This document shows positions 17,401 to 24,018 of a DNA stretch of 41,323 nucleotides, one piece after another. Origin of the DNA: Verrucomicrobiia bacterium (GTDB lineage Bacteria > Verrucomicrobiota > Verrucomicrobiia > Limisphaerales > DASXHY01); contig DASPIL010000044.1 in the NCBI GenBank assembly GCA_035629175.1, forward strand, positions 1 through 41,323, in the 5' to 3' direction. A program made the translations under genes and the position numbers. The notes under the pieces are model-generated. The model saw only the letters and a program-made list of their open reading frames with translations, searched no databases and was not told where the DNA came from. The stretch's first letter is position 1, and every line of letters begins with the position of its first letter.

Positions 17401-17650
17401 CGCCGAAGCAACAGAGGTTGAATTTTGTCTTTCCATTGCAGAGGGGAATCTTGAAGTGGATATCCGCGACAATGGCAGGGGCATTAACGGGTTCGCAGGG
17501 CGCGACGGCCATGGGTTGAAAAATCTCTGCTCGCGTTTGAAGGAACTGGGCGGCCTTTGCGACGTGAAATCCCGGGAAGGTGGAGGGACTGCGGTGACAC
17601 TGCGCCTGCCCCTGGGTGCATCCACAGGGTCGATTCCCCCGGCTGGGTGA
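14450..17650 (+). CDS. Membrane sensor histidine kinase with periplasmic PA14/OB-like domains (NarL-type output)
   Basis: A 1066-residue protein: signal/anchor (about 10-34), large periplasmic region, one membrane helix (about 793-816, AVVGVLLVTLAFTAIW), coiled coil, HisKA_3 box with His855 (RDLHDDLGSSL), and HATPase with N-box NNIVRHAE (about 980) and G-box DNGRGI (about 1007). The periplasmic part starts with an OB-like domain (about 36-120). A segment like the C-terminal half of PA14 follows (122-165; VDNDG...GLHPIRLEWF), then one like the PA14 N-terminal half (196-268; LRVEHFEGYW...GQYSFTVRSDDGSLLYIG), then several OB-like beta repeats (about 290-770). PA14 domains often bind carbohydrates, so a glycan signal is plausible. 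It is divergent from the GH cluster and followed by its response regulator. Start ATG 14450 lacks a strong Shine-Dalgarno. Confidence 0.92.
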   Translation: MIDPRHRVRLAGVFPFASMVLALLGFTFAQSVEAQIITNLQQLTTALSSEERIFRNVRLEVVVCAASRPEIGVLIVEDSSGVELLEVGRFRDALRPGERLLIEGYHSLLRRRPMGIELAAGPLVDNDGIHIHRTWLGRVPLKEGLHPIRLEWFNNLRESNLEVSFGISNRPPQAVDPADLWHAIVDESGRTNYAPGLRVEHFEGYWESMPNFDLLVPVKTEIVPDFSLDFTTRDEMTGMRFSGFFKALEDGQYSFTVRSDDGSLLYIGDPRLPIVRLGTAEVPKAKRAFPEEPMESLTHRKWATIEGRVGFVSQQARGLVFELRSDRDVILAQVADAEGLDVSKLRNAEVRVTGVARGVMTRDQRTLLGRVFVVDSGHIEIGRTPNRRHPPSVITSVGAVQSLPLDVARRAIPVRVRGVVTEIRTSFFERRISLQDDTRGIFVQIPALTNVPPSFGDLIEVEGHSEAGDFAPIIVASKVVVLGGGCLPEPVRPTWNELLTGRMDVQWAELHGLVTAVQSNTVTLLLPEGRLDVQMDDYYESQLAPFQSSVARIRGVLYAVWNPDSREVTVGTVLMRNAAIAVDASAPDDLFDAASKTPRDLLLFDAQATPFRRVKVRGVVVHAAGSQAWLQEDGVGIRLLLAERTYLRPGDIVEAVGYPDIGRTALLLREAVLRKTGEGPLPKPRLLAETELPAEGLDSIRVRIEGKLLGWHTEQGSPVLEMQSGSSLYHARFAPRAGTELSLRPGSRLSLDGVYAGRGRNLGAGHESDSFALMLNSARDVVVLSQPPWWTLPRLLAVVGVLLVTLAFTAIWIKQLRRLVEQRTTQLQHQIRERERIEHRHALEAERSRIARDLHDDLGSSLTEISALASTGLRREEKALEALGGEARRGEEANPASLFQTISGKARNLVAALDVIVWAVDPEDNSLQSLADYLSGYAAEFFSHTNISCRFRVPVQFPDVRIEGRVRHDLLMAVKESLNNIVRHAEATEVEFCLSIAEGNLEVDIRDNGRGINGFAGRDGHGLKNLCSRLKELGGLCDVKSREGGGTAVTLRLPLGASTGSIPPAG

Positions 17651-17770
17651 CGCCGAATACGACGTTCGTCGGATTCCTGCGGGCGAACGTTAGGCTAGCC
17701 TGTCGAAACGGCCGCAAGGTTGTCAGATGACATGCCAGCAGTATTAAGACAGGATATAGGTCAGGATTTA

Positions 17771-18427
17771 ATGACAAAGGTCGCTATTGTCGAAGACAAC
17801 GCCACGTTGCGCGAGTACCTGCAGACGTTGATTGACAGCACTGCGGGACTGCAATGGGTGGCTTCATGTTCATCCGCGGAAGAAGCCCTGCTGCGCATTC
17901 CAGCGGTGAAACCGGATGTTGTCCTCATGGATATTCATCTGCCCGGGGAATCAGGCATTGCCTGCACAGCGCGGCTGCGGCAGATGGTGCCCAGTGTCCA
18001 GGTGATCATGCTGACGGTGTACAAGGACATCAAAATGATCTTTCAGGCGCTGAAGGCGGGGGCGTGCGGCTACGTGTTGAAGCGGTCGGACGAGAAGGAC
18101 ATCCTGGCTGCTATCGCAGAGGTGCGCGCTGGCGGGGCGCCCATGACGAGTGAGATTGCACGCATGGTGGTGCGTTCATTCATCGATGATCCAGAGGAAG
18201 CTTCTCCGACGGCGCAACTTTCAGCGCGGGAAACAGAAATTCTTGCGTTGCTTGCCGAAGGACTTTCCAACAAGGAGATCGGCTCCCGGTTGAACATCAG
18301 CTTTGGAACGGTGCGCACTCATCTCATGCACATTTACGAAAAGCTGCACGTGCGCTGCCGCACGGAAGCGGCCGCCAAGTTCTTCCGTTCGAATCCTGGC
18401 GACCGCCGAAACATCGCGGCTTCCTGA
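17771..18427 (+). CDS. NarL/FixJ-family response regulator
   Basis: A 218-residue regulator. The receiver domain (about 1-120) has the acidic pair in VAIVEDN, phospho-acceptor Asp54 (VLMDIHLPG), a Thr in IMLTVY and the conserved Lys near 103 (YVLKRS). The LuxR-type helix-turn-helix (about 150-195) reads LSARETEILALLAEG then LSNKEIGSRL. The start at 17771 is chosen because AGGA sits 5 bases upstream and the protein then begins MTKVAIVEDN; an upstream ATG at 17720 would add 17 residues before the receiver fold. It lies 120 bp behind the HisKA_3 sensor kinase on the same strand, forming a classic NarL-type pair. Targets are unknown; the divergent glycoside hydrolase run is the obvious candidate. 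Confidence 0.94.
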   Translation: MTKVAIVEDNATLREYLQTLIDSTAGLQWVASCSSAEEALLRIPAVKPDVVLMDIHLPGESGIACTARLRQMVPSVQVIMLTVYKDIKMIFQALKAGACGYVLKRSDEKDILAAIAEVRAGGAPMTSEIARMVVRSFIDDPEEASPTAQLSARETEILALLAEGLSNKEIGSRLNISFGTVRTHLMHIYEKLHVRCRTEAAAKFFRSNPGDRRNIAAS

Positions 18428-18438
18428 CGGAGTTCGCG

Positions 18439-19071
18439 TTATTGCGCGGGGAGGATTTCGATCGCGTTGATCTGCGGGTTTTCAGATTGCGCGGTGAACT
18501 TGATGTTCAATTCGCCATCGGCAATTTCCACGGGAACCGTTTCGATGTAGGCGCGGGCGCCGCCGCCGGATTTAGCCCAGACATCAAAATCCTTGAAGGG
18601 TTTTCCTTCGACATCGAATGAGAAGACACGCTCGCCCGCGCCTGAAATCCCTTCGAAGGTTTCACAGAAATGGAGCTTCACCTGGTATTTGCCGTTCGGG
18701 AGTTTTTGGGTGAAGCCTGCCATTGCATACCGTTCCGAACGATAAATTTCCGGCTGTTTCGTGTTCGCGATCGGTATTTCGGGACGTTCAATGACGTCGC
18801 CGCCATCGAAGCCTGTATCCGAAAGCCATTCAACGCCAGTCGCGTCTTTGAGCGCGCCAGCGCCTGCATTGATTCGAATGGCGGGCAAGGCGGGTTTGTT
18901 TTCGGGCGGCCGGGCTGCGGCTGCTGGAGCAGGCGCGGCCGCGGTGGCGCTCGTTGTGACTCCTGCCGCATCGTGGCGGGTGGCGGAGTCGGCGTTTGAA
19001 CTGTGTGAACCGGATTGGCACCCGGTTGTAAGCGCGGCAGCGCTCAAAACAATGAGGAGATTGCGTTTCAT
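18439..19071 (-). CDS. Malectin-like domain lipoprotein
   Basis: A 210-residue lipoprotein: signal peptide with lipobox LTTGC (Cys18), then an Ala/Pro-rich linker (about 20-62). One malectin-like beta-sandwich (about 65-210) begins AIRINAGAGALKDATG and contains WLSDTGFDGG, YRSERYAMAGF and KLHFCETFEGI. Malectin domains bind di- and oligosaccharides, so this is probably a periplasmic or outer-membrane sugar-binding lipoprotein. It lies tail-to-tail with the response regulator (11 bp apart), close to the PA14 sensor kinase and the GH run. A role in substrate capture or sensing is inferred. It has no catalytic domain. Confidence 0.86.
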   Translation of the reverse strand: MKRNLLIVLSAAALTTGCQSGSHSSNADSATRHDAAGVTTSATAAAPAPAAAARPPENKPALPAIRINAGAGALKDATGVEWLSDTGFDGGDVIERPEIPIANTKQPEIYRSERYAMAGFTQKLPNGKYQVKLHFCETFEGISGAGERVFSFDVEGKPFKDFDVWAKSGGGARAYIETVPVEIADGELNIKFTAQSENPQINAIEILPAQ

Positions 19072-19199
19072 GGATGTTTGAGATTCGTTATGACGCGGAT
19101 TTAAGCGATTGGTTACCGGGTCGGCAATATGCCATTCGTCGGATTCATTGTCTCGGGCGCGCCTTTACACTGTTCCTGTTTTCTCGCCCCGATTGGCAC

Positions 19200-19401
19200 T
19201 TTCTCCCCTCGCCTGCGACGCAGGAGCGGGAGAGGGGCCGGGGGAGAGGGTGCTCTGATTTTCGCTGCCTGTCGTGTGATCCGAAGTGAAACGCGCCTCC
19301 TCTCCCGAGCCCTCTCCTCCGCTCGGAGCGGAAGAGAGGGAGTCGAATGGGGTGCGCAGTAAACCTCGAACGGCTGCGATCTCCCCTCGACTGCGACGCA
19401 C
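19200..19401. repeat. B-A block of the palindromic repeat plus a truncated B module
   Basis: Module B lies at about 19200-19256 and module A at about 19298-19342, in the same orientation as the array at 13949. The CTCTGATT...AAACGCGCCTCCTCTCC linker is nearly identical. A second B at 19380-19401 stops after CTGCGACGCA and runs into unrelated sequence. The block lies between the malectin lipoprotein gene and the decayed hsdR, at the left edge of the degraded island. Apart from the repeats no gene is seen in 19072-19481. Confidence 0.9.
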
Positions 19402-19481
19402 TGAGCTTTCAGATCCTGCTCTTGCGCTCTTTCGGCTTTTCATACGGTTGAACTTACCCTAGCTTCCGCCTCCAAGGATCT

Positions 19482-20843
19482 ATGGCACAGGGCATTGGTT
19501 CATATCTTTTTTCGGCAGACACATTCGCCTTTATCGGCCAGCTGCATTCATTCGACCACCACGAGGACTTCGTGCCTCGATCCACTCGTCCATGCCAACC
19601 GAACGCCGATACGTGTCGAACGTTGATTCTGCCGAAGCTTTATGCGGTCGGCTGGTCGGACGACCAGATCAGTGAGCAACGCAGTTTCACGGATGGTCGC
19701 ATCGTGGTTCACGGCAATCGGGCTGTGCGGAAAAAAGGAAAGCGAGCTGATTACATCCTTCGCAAATCTCAGGATCTCTGGCTGGCTGTCGTTGAAGTGA
19801 AGCCTGAAAACGAGTCCGCTGCCACCGGATTGCAGCAGGCCAAGGACTACGCCGAAATTCTCAAACTGAAATTTGCCTACGCCAGCAACGGCCGGGAGAT
19901 CATCGAATTCGATTTCACCACTGGCTTGGAGCGAACGCGTCCGGAGTTCCCAGCGCCCGAAGAACTTTGGGATCGCCTCAGTGCCTGTGAAGGTCTAGCC
20001 GACGAAACGGCAGCGTTGCCTCTTCTCACTCCACCGAACCTCACGACAGGCAAGGAGCCGCGGTATTATCAGCAGATTGCAATCAATCGCGCGGTGCAGG
20101 CCATCATCCAAGGAGAGAAGCGCGTTTTTCTCACCATGGCCACCGGCACGGGCAAAACGGTTGTAGCGTTCCAAATCTGCTGGAAGCTCTGGTCTTCACG
20201 TTGGAATCGAAGCTTGTCGCCCCATACAGATTCCCTCTCCTCCTCGTCCGAGGAGAGGGCCAGGGAGAGGAGTCGAAAGTTCTACTTTGACGGCGGCCAG
20301 GTCGAGATCGCGGCGGACTTGGTTTATGAGCTGGACGCGGACGGAAAACAGCTACGTGTGGTAAAGCTAACGGAATACACCGGTGACAAGGTGCGTTCCA
20401 TCTGTCCCAGCACGGTTCAACTGCGCGCCGGCTGGTGTGATCCAAAACAACGCGCAGAAATCATCGCTCAACTGGCTGAACTTGGGATTGATTTCAAGAC
20501 TCTGGCCCTGCAAGCCGGGAAACCTGATGCCGACCCGTTCCACCTGCTCCCTCATCTGGCTTACAACGCTCCGATCTTGACCCGCCGTCCGCGCGCTGAC
20601 CGGGTGAAGAAGCAACAGGCGGCCATGTTCAACTACCTGCAACCCGAGGCGGGGGAGATTTTGAATGAGCTCCTTGAGAAGTATGCGGCAGATGGAGAAT
20701 TGCAGTTCGTGCTGCCGGATGTTTTGAAAGTGCCGCCGATCTCGCGGCATGGTTCAGTCGGTGAAATCGTGGAGGTGTTCGGTGGCCCGAATGAACTGCG
20801 GATGGCGGTGAATCAACTTCAAACCCTGCTTTACGCTGAATGA
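19482..20843 (+). pseudogene. Decayed type I restriction enzyme R subunit (hsdR), helicase core deleted
   Basis: The 453-residue open frame keeps both ends of an EcoEI-type HsdR. The N-terminal nuclease region (ADTCRTLILPKLY, DDQISEQRSFTDGRIV, VVEVKPE) leads into the Walker A ATGTGKT and FQICWKLWSSRWNR. The frame then passes through a palindromic repeat (20233-20272) and resumes at KFYFDGGQVEIAADL in the C-terminal domain, ending LQTLLYAE. All helicase motifs after Walker A are missing, probably a few hundred residues. The 5' end is also damaged: ATG 19592 followed by CCAACCGAA would continue into ADTCRT if one base at about 19604 were absent, giving the usual MxxEADTCR start. The apparent upstream start at 19482 is therefore probably artificial. 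No hsdM or hsdS is present. It cannot translocate DNA or restrict. Confidence 0.85.
20233..20272 (+). repeat. Single A-type palindrome at the hsdR deletion scar
   Basis: A 10-bp perfect stem CCCTCTCCTC / GAGGAGAGGG with loop CTCGTCC, followed by the CCAGGGAGAGGAG tail that also follows other A modules. The loop-proximal sequence differs from the common CCGCTC/GAGCGG form, but the outer stem is conserved. It is the only copy found inside a reading frame, and it lies exactly where the HsdR helicase core is missing. Short similar sequences GAATCGAAG (about 20203) and GAGTCGAAAG (about 20270) flank the scar. Confidence 0.82.
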
Positions 20844-20865
20844 ACGAAGCAAACTCCCCTTTATC

Positions 20866-20888
20866 CTTCAGCCTTCAGCTTTCAGCCT
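20866..20888 (+). repeat. Short CTTCAGC-type tandem repeat before the Fic gene
   Basis: CTTCAGC, CTTCAGCT and TTCAGCC follow each other between the hsdR remnant and the Fic start. A similar TTCAGCCTTCAGCTT lies at about 22030-22045 downstream of Fic. The two copies bracket the Fic pseudogene. They may be a simple intergenic repeat; no function can be assigned. Confidence 0.5.
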
Positions 20889-20895
20889 TTGGATC

Positions 20896-21941
20896 ATGAT
20901 GACCCTCCGGCAACTTGCCGCCGAGCCGAAGACGATCCCGACGCGCGCCGGTTGGTATCTCGCCGATCTCGGCGAGGCCAAGGGCAAGTCCGAGCTCTTC
21001 ACCCGCCAATCGCCTCAAAAGCTCAAGGTCCTGCGCGAGCACGCGCTCATCGAAAGCGCCATTTCATCCAATCGCATTGAAGGTGTCGAGGTAGACCAAT
21101 CCCGAGTCGCCACGCTTATGTTCGGCAAGCCGGCATTGCGCGACCGCGACGAGGAAGAAGTGCGCGGCTACCGCGACGCGCTGAAACTCATCCATGAATC
21201 CGGCGCGAAGCTCCCCGTTTCCGAGGCGACGATACAGCGGCTCCACAAACTGTGCCGGGGCGAAATCTGGGACGCCGGCCGATACAAGCAGAAAGACGGG
21301 ACATCATCCAGACCTACGCTGATGGGCGGAGCCGGGTCCGTTTCAAATCTGTTCCTGCCAAACAAACGCCGGCAGCGATGGCGGAAATGGTTGAGCTTTG
21401 GCAGCGCGGCCTCGTGGAGAAATGGATTCATCCGCTTGCGCTCGTCGCGGCGCTGAACCTGGATTTTCTCTGCATCCACCCGTTTCGCGACGGCAATGGC
21501 CGCGTCTCGCGTTTGCTGTTCCTGCTCGGCTGCTACCATTGTGGACTCGAAGTCGGCCGATATATCAGCCTGGAACGAATCATCGAAGAGAACAAAGAGC
21601 GCTACTACGAAGTCCTCGAACAAAGCTCGCAACGCTGGCACGACGGCAAACACGATCCCTGGCCTACCATGAATTTCCTGCTCTTCATCCTCACGCAGGC
21701 ATGCAAGGAATTTGAGCAACGTGTCGGCCACCTCAAGTCCCCGCGGGGCGAAAAGACGGAGGCTGTGCTCGCGGCGATTGACCGGCAGATTGGCACCTTC
21801 CGCGTGGCGGACCTGCAGGCCGAAAGTCCTGGCGTCGGTCTGGATTTGATCCGCCGGATTCTCGCCCGGCTGCAAAAAGCCAAAAAAGTCAAAGCCCTTG
21901 GCACTGGCCGGAGCGCGAGATGGGAGAAAACTGGAAACTAG
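20896..21941 (+). pseudogene. Fic-family AMPylase-type gene, frameshifted
   Basis: Two overlapping frames together make a Fic protein of about 348 residues. The first (from ATG 20896) carries the N-terminal inhibitory helix SSNRIEG, matching (S/T)xxxE(G/N) and so a class II Fic, and runs to YKQKDG. The second continues DIIQTYADGRSRVRF and holds the Fic core HPFRDGNGRVSRLLF with catalytic His and the nucleotide-binding DGNGR. A C-terminal winged-helix-like region (AVLAAIDRQIGTFRV) follows. The frames join if one G is added to the GGG at 21298-21300. The cause may be a real deletion in a G run, phase variation, or a sequencing error. Without correction the first frame loses the catalytic motif. 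Fic genes are often embedded in type I restriction loci, consistent with the adjacent hsdR remnant. Confidence 0.85.
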
Positions 21942-21966
21942 GTATTATCCAATCAACTAGGTATTA
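21936..21966 (+). repeat. 12-bp direct repeat across the Fic stop codon
   Basis: AACTAGGTATTA occurs at 21936-21947 and again at 21955-21966, with starts 19 bp apart. The first copy contains the TAG stop of the Fic frame. It could be a small duplication left by an insertion or recombination event. No mobile element remains between the copies. Confidence 0.6.
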
Positions 21967-22309
21967 AACTACGCATTGAAGGAATTTAGCTGACGATGAA
22001 ATCAAAAAACTCCACTTCAGCCCTCATCGTTCAGCCTTCAGCTTCCCCCGCGTCCTGCCCTCCCAACGCGGCAACGTGAACGAAATCATCGGCACAGACC
22101 AAATGGGGATGTGGTGATTCAGCTTCATTCTTTACTGAACTCAACTAAACCAACAACCCCTTGGCAAACTGAATCGCAGGGAAGACTGCTCAACCAACAT
22201 GAATCCCTGCTGTATTCAGTTTAGCCCGACTTCCGCTATTCGGGCATATGTGAAGGCGTAAGTGGTTCATAATCAAGGAAGGATTCCAAAAGGTCTGCAC
22301 TACAAGGGC
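21967..22309. other. Intergenic debris between Fic and transposase remnants
   Basis: No convincing gene. A GTG frame at about 22076 reads only 13 codons (MNEIIGTDQMGMW) before a TGA and may be the first codons of a lost island gene. The TTCAGCCTTCAGCTT repeat lies at about 22030. A minus-strand frame extending to 22236 is the out-of-frame tail of the transposase pseudogene. Confidence 0.5.
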
Positions 22310-23090
22310 TCACTGGGCGATCTTGCCAGCTGACGTGATCCGAGGTGGCGGCTGCTCGGGCAAAGCGAGCTTCAATTGGTCCAGCAACACTTGAAGCTCT
22401 TTCTCCGGCTGCGTATAGCGCGGCAGAATAACGTGGCGACCATCCGTCGTGGGTAGATGAACATCGATCATTTGAACGGCAGCAAATTTTTCCATCACCG
22501 ATCGAGGTGTCAGTCCCGGCGCAAGTTCGCCGCAGCCATCGCCGTAGCGTTGCATGCAAGCAGTAAGCAAGGAACGCGACGAAAATGTGCGCCTCGATCC
22601 GATCGGCTTTCTGATGGTAAACCGGACGCAATGCCAAATCGCCCTTTAGATTCTTGAACGCCTCCTCCACCTGCGTCAGTTGCGTGTAGTATTCCCAGAG
22701 CTTGACCGGATCCTCACCCATGAGGTTAGTTCGCAGCAAATAACGTCCCTCGCGGCGACGCACCTGCCGCAGCTTGGCTTTACGCAGCCGCCAGTTGAAC
22801 GTTTGCTCGTTGATCTCTTCATCCTTGCGCGGAACCCGTATGGCTACCAGGCGCCAGGACCCAGGCCATCGCTGCCGCACAGCACCCAACCGCATCAATA
22901 ACTAGTCGCGCGTTTGGTGCTTCATCTGACGCAGTTCGGGCAGCTTCTTCCACAATGCCTGGAGCTGGCGCCGTCGCATCGCCCGTTCCTTGTCGATTCG
23001 GGAGGCGCTTTGTGCAAACACGTAGCATTCGCCTTCCTGCTGCAATAGCTTGACCGTGATCCCGTCCCGGACCTGATGCCATGGCAACTC
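22310..23090 (-). pseudogene. IS1634-like (IS4-superfamily) transposase remnant
   Basis: The minus strand carries the C-terminal part of a DDE transposase. The first piece (from about 23087) has WHQVRDGITVKLL and CYVFAQSASRIDKERAMRRR. A TAG at 22902-22904 interrupts the same frame, where a GAG codon would restore it. The next piece contains GRYLLRTNLMGEDP and YTQLTQVEEAFKNLKGDL, the YREK-like block with catalytic Glu, then AHIFVAFLAYCLHATLR. A frameshift at about 22530 moves the tail (LAPGLTPRSVMEKFAAVQM to LALPEQPPPRI) to another frame. The N-terminal domain and both IS ends are missing. Nonsense, frameshift and truncation together mark it as dead. Confidence 0.82.
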
Positions 23091-23163
23091 TCATTCGTTC
23101 GGCTAGTGGGAAATTTCGAAATCCGATCCAATGGGCAGGAGATCCTTTTTGGCCGTGAATACG

Positions 23164-23250
23164 AGCTGGAATACTCCTCACAGGGCAAGCGGCCGCCTTG
23201 CCGTCTTTCGTGACGTGAGTGCAGGTGTAGTACAAATACGGCTGGCCGCA
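23164..23250 (-). pseudogene. Zinc-ribbon fragment of a serine recombinase, inverted
   Basis: The minus strand reads CGQPYLYYTCTHVTKDG followed by KAAACPVRSIPA. This matches the end of the recombinase zinc beta-ribbon (YYxC...CPxRSIPA) found before the coiled coil in large serine recombinases. The coiled coil itself is on the opposite strand starting at 23252. The fragment is about 87 bp and has no start or neighbouring recombinase sequence on its own strand. It is best explained as a piece of the same gene flipped during decay. Confidence 0.6.
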
Positions 23251-23251
23251 C

Positions 23252-23863
23252 CCCGAAATCATCGAAGAAGCAGTTCGGGCTTCCAACGAAGAGAAGCTGC
23301 GGGCTTTAAGACCACTCAAGTCAAAACTCGCTGAGCTTGAAAGGCGTCATCGCGAGCTTTCCGAGGCCGTGAAGAACTGTGTAGAGGCCGTCAAAAAGAA
23401 GGGGGCGAACAGCATCACCGACGATTTCATGGCGGAGGCTGATCGTCTGTCAGTAGAAAAGCGATCAATTGAGCTGGAGAAGGGCAAAGTTCAAATCGAG
23501 ATCAACTACCGCGAGAACGTGGTGGCAGACAAGCAGCGGATCGCTGACGCGCTGCTGCGTTTCGAGACCGTCGTGAAGAACCTCCCCGCCGACGATCAGA
23601 AGGACCTTGTTCAGCTGATCGTTCGCGAGATTTCTGTTAAACACTTTGATCCAAGTACCGACGCGGCACCGAAGCAACCGGGCGTTTTCAAGACCCCAAT
23701 CCGAACTAAATGGTTTTTGGTTAACATGTCGCTTTTTGCAAGTGACTTGATTCCAGACGGTTACGGAAGTGGTGAAATAAGTTCGGATTTGAAACGAATT
23801 GGCTCCAGAGGTAGGACTCGAACCTACAACCACACGGTTAACAGCCGCGTGCTCTACCATTGA
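23252..23863 (+). pseudogene. C-terminal fragment of a large serine recombinase
   Basis: From 23252 the frame reads PEIIEEAVRASNEEKLRAL, then a long charged coiled coil, then NLPADDQKDLVQLIVREISV, the typical C-terminal region of large serine recombinases. The resolvase catalytic domain and recombinase domain are absent, and a stop lies at 23228-23230, so no start codon of the real gene remains. The frame continues to 23863, but its last 20 or so residues (GSRGRTRTYN and on) are only the antisense of tRNA-Asn; the true stop was probably lost or lay elsewhere. It is tail-to-tail with the tRNA 3' end, as in an island that used this tRNA as its attachment site. This is inferred. Confidence 0.75.
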
Positions 23864-23874
23864 GCTACTCTGGA
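23800..23874 (-). tRNA. tRNA-Asn (anticodon GUU), CCA encoded
   Basis: Folding the minus strand gives acceptor stem TCCAGAG/CTCTGGA, D-arm GCTC-AATGGTA-GAGC, anticodon arm CGCGG-CTGTTAA-CCGTG with anticodon GTT, a five-base variable loop, and T-arm GTAGG-TTCGAGT-CCTAC. Discriminator G and CCA follow. The length is 75 nt and all arms pair, with one G-T pair in the anticodon stem. The recombinase fragment frame overlaps it on the opposite strand. Confidence 0.97.
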
Positions 23875-24018
23875 ACAATGTCTCTGCTGAAGCGTTTCGT
23901 CCTCAGCAAGGGACGCGCAATTTACAAATCGACCCACCCATCGTCAAACGATTTGTCCTTTTTACGCGGACATTCTCGGCGTCCGACAAAATCCAGCCGA
24001 CAGCATGTCAAAGACTGC

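Noticed and set aside
19482-21941. A working type I restriction-modification system with Fic
   Set aside because: hsdR lacks the helicase core and has a 5' frameshift, Fic is frameshifted, and no hsdM or hsdS is present.
22076-22117. Thirteen-codon GTG frame (MNEIIGTDQMGMW)
   Set aside because: Too short to support as a gene; at most the first codons of a lost island gene.
22819-23319. 166-codon minus-strand frame as one protein
   Set aside because: It crosses from the inverted zinc-ribbon piece into out-of-frame transposase sequence; only 23164-23250 has recognisable content.
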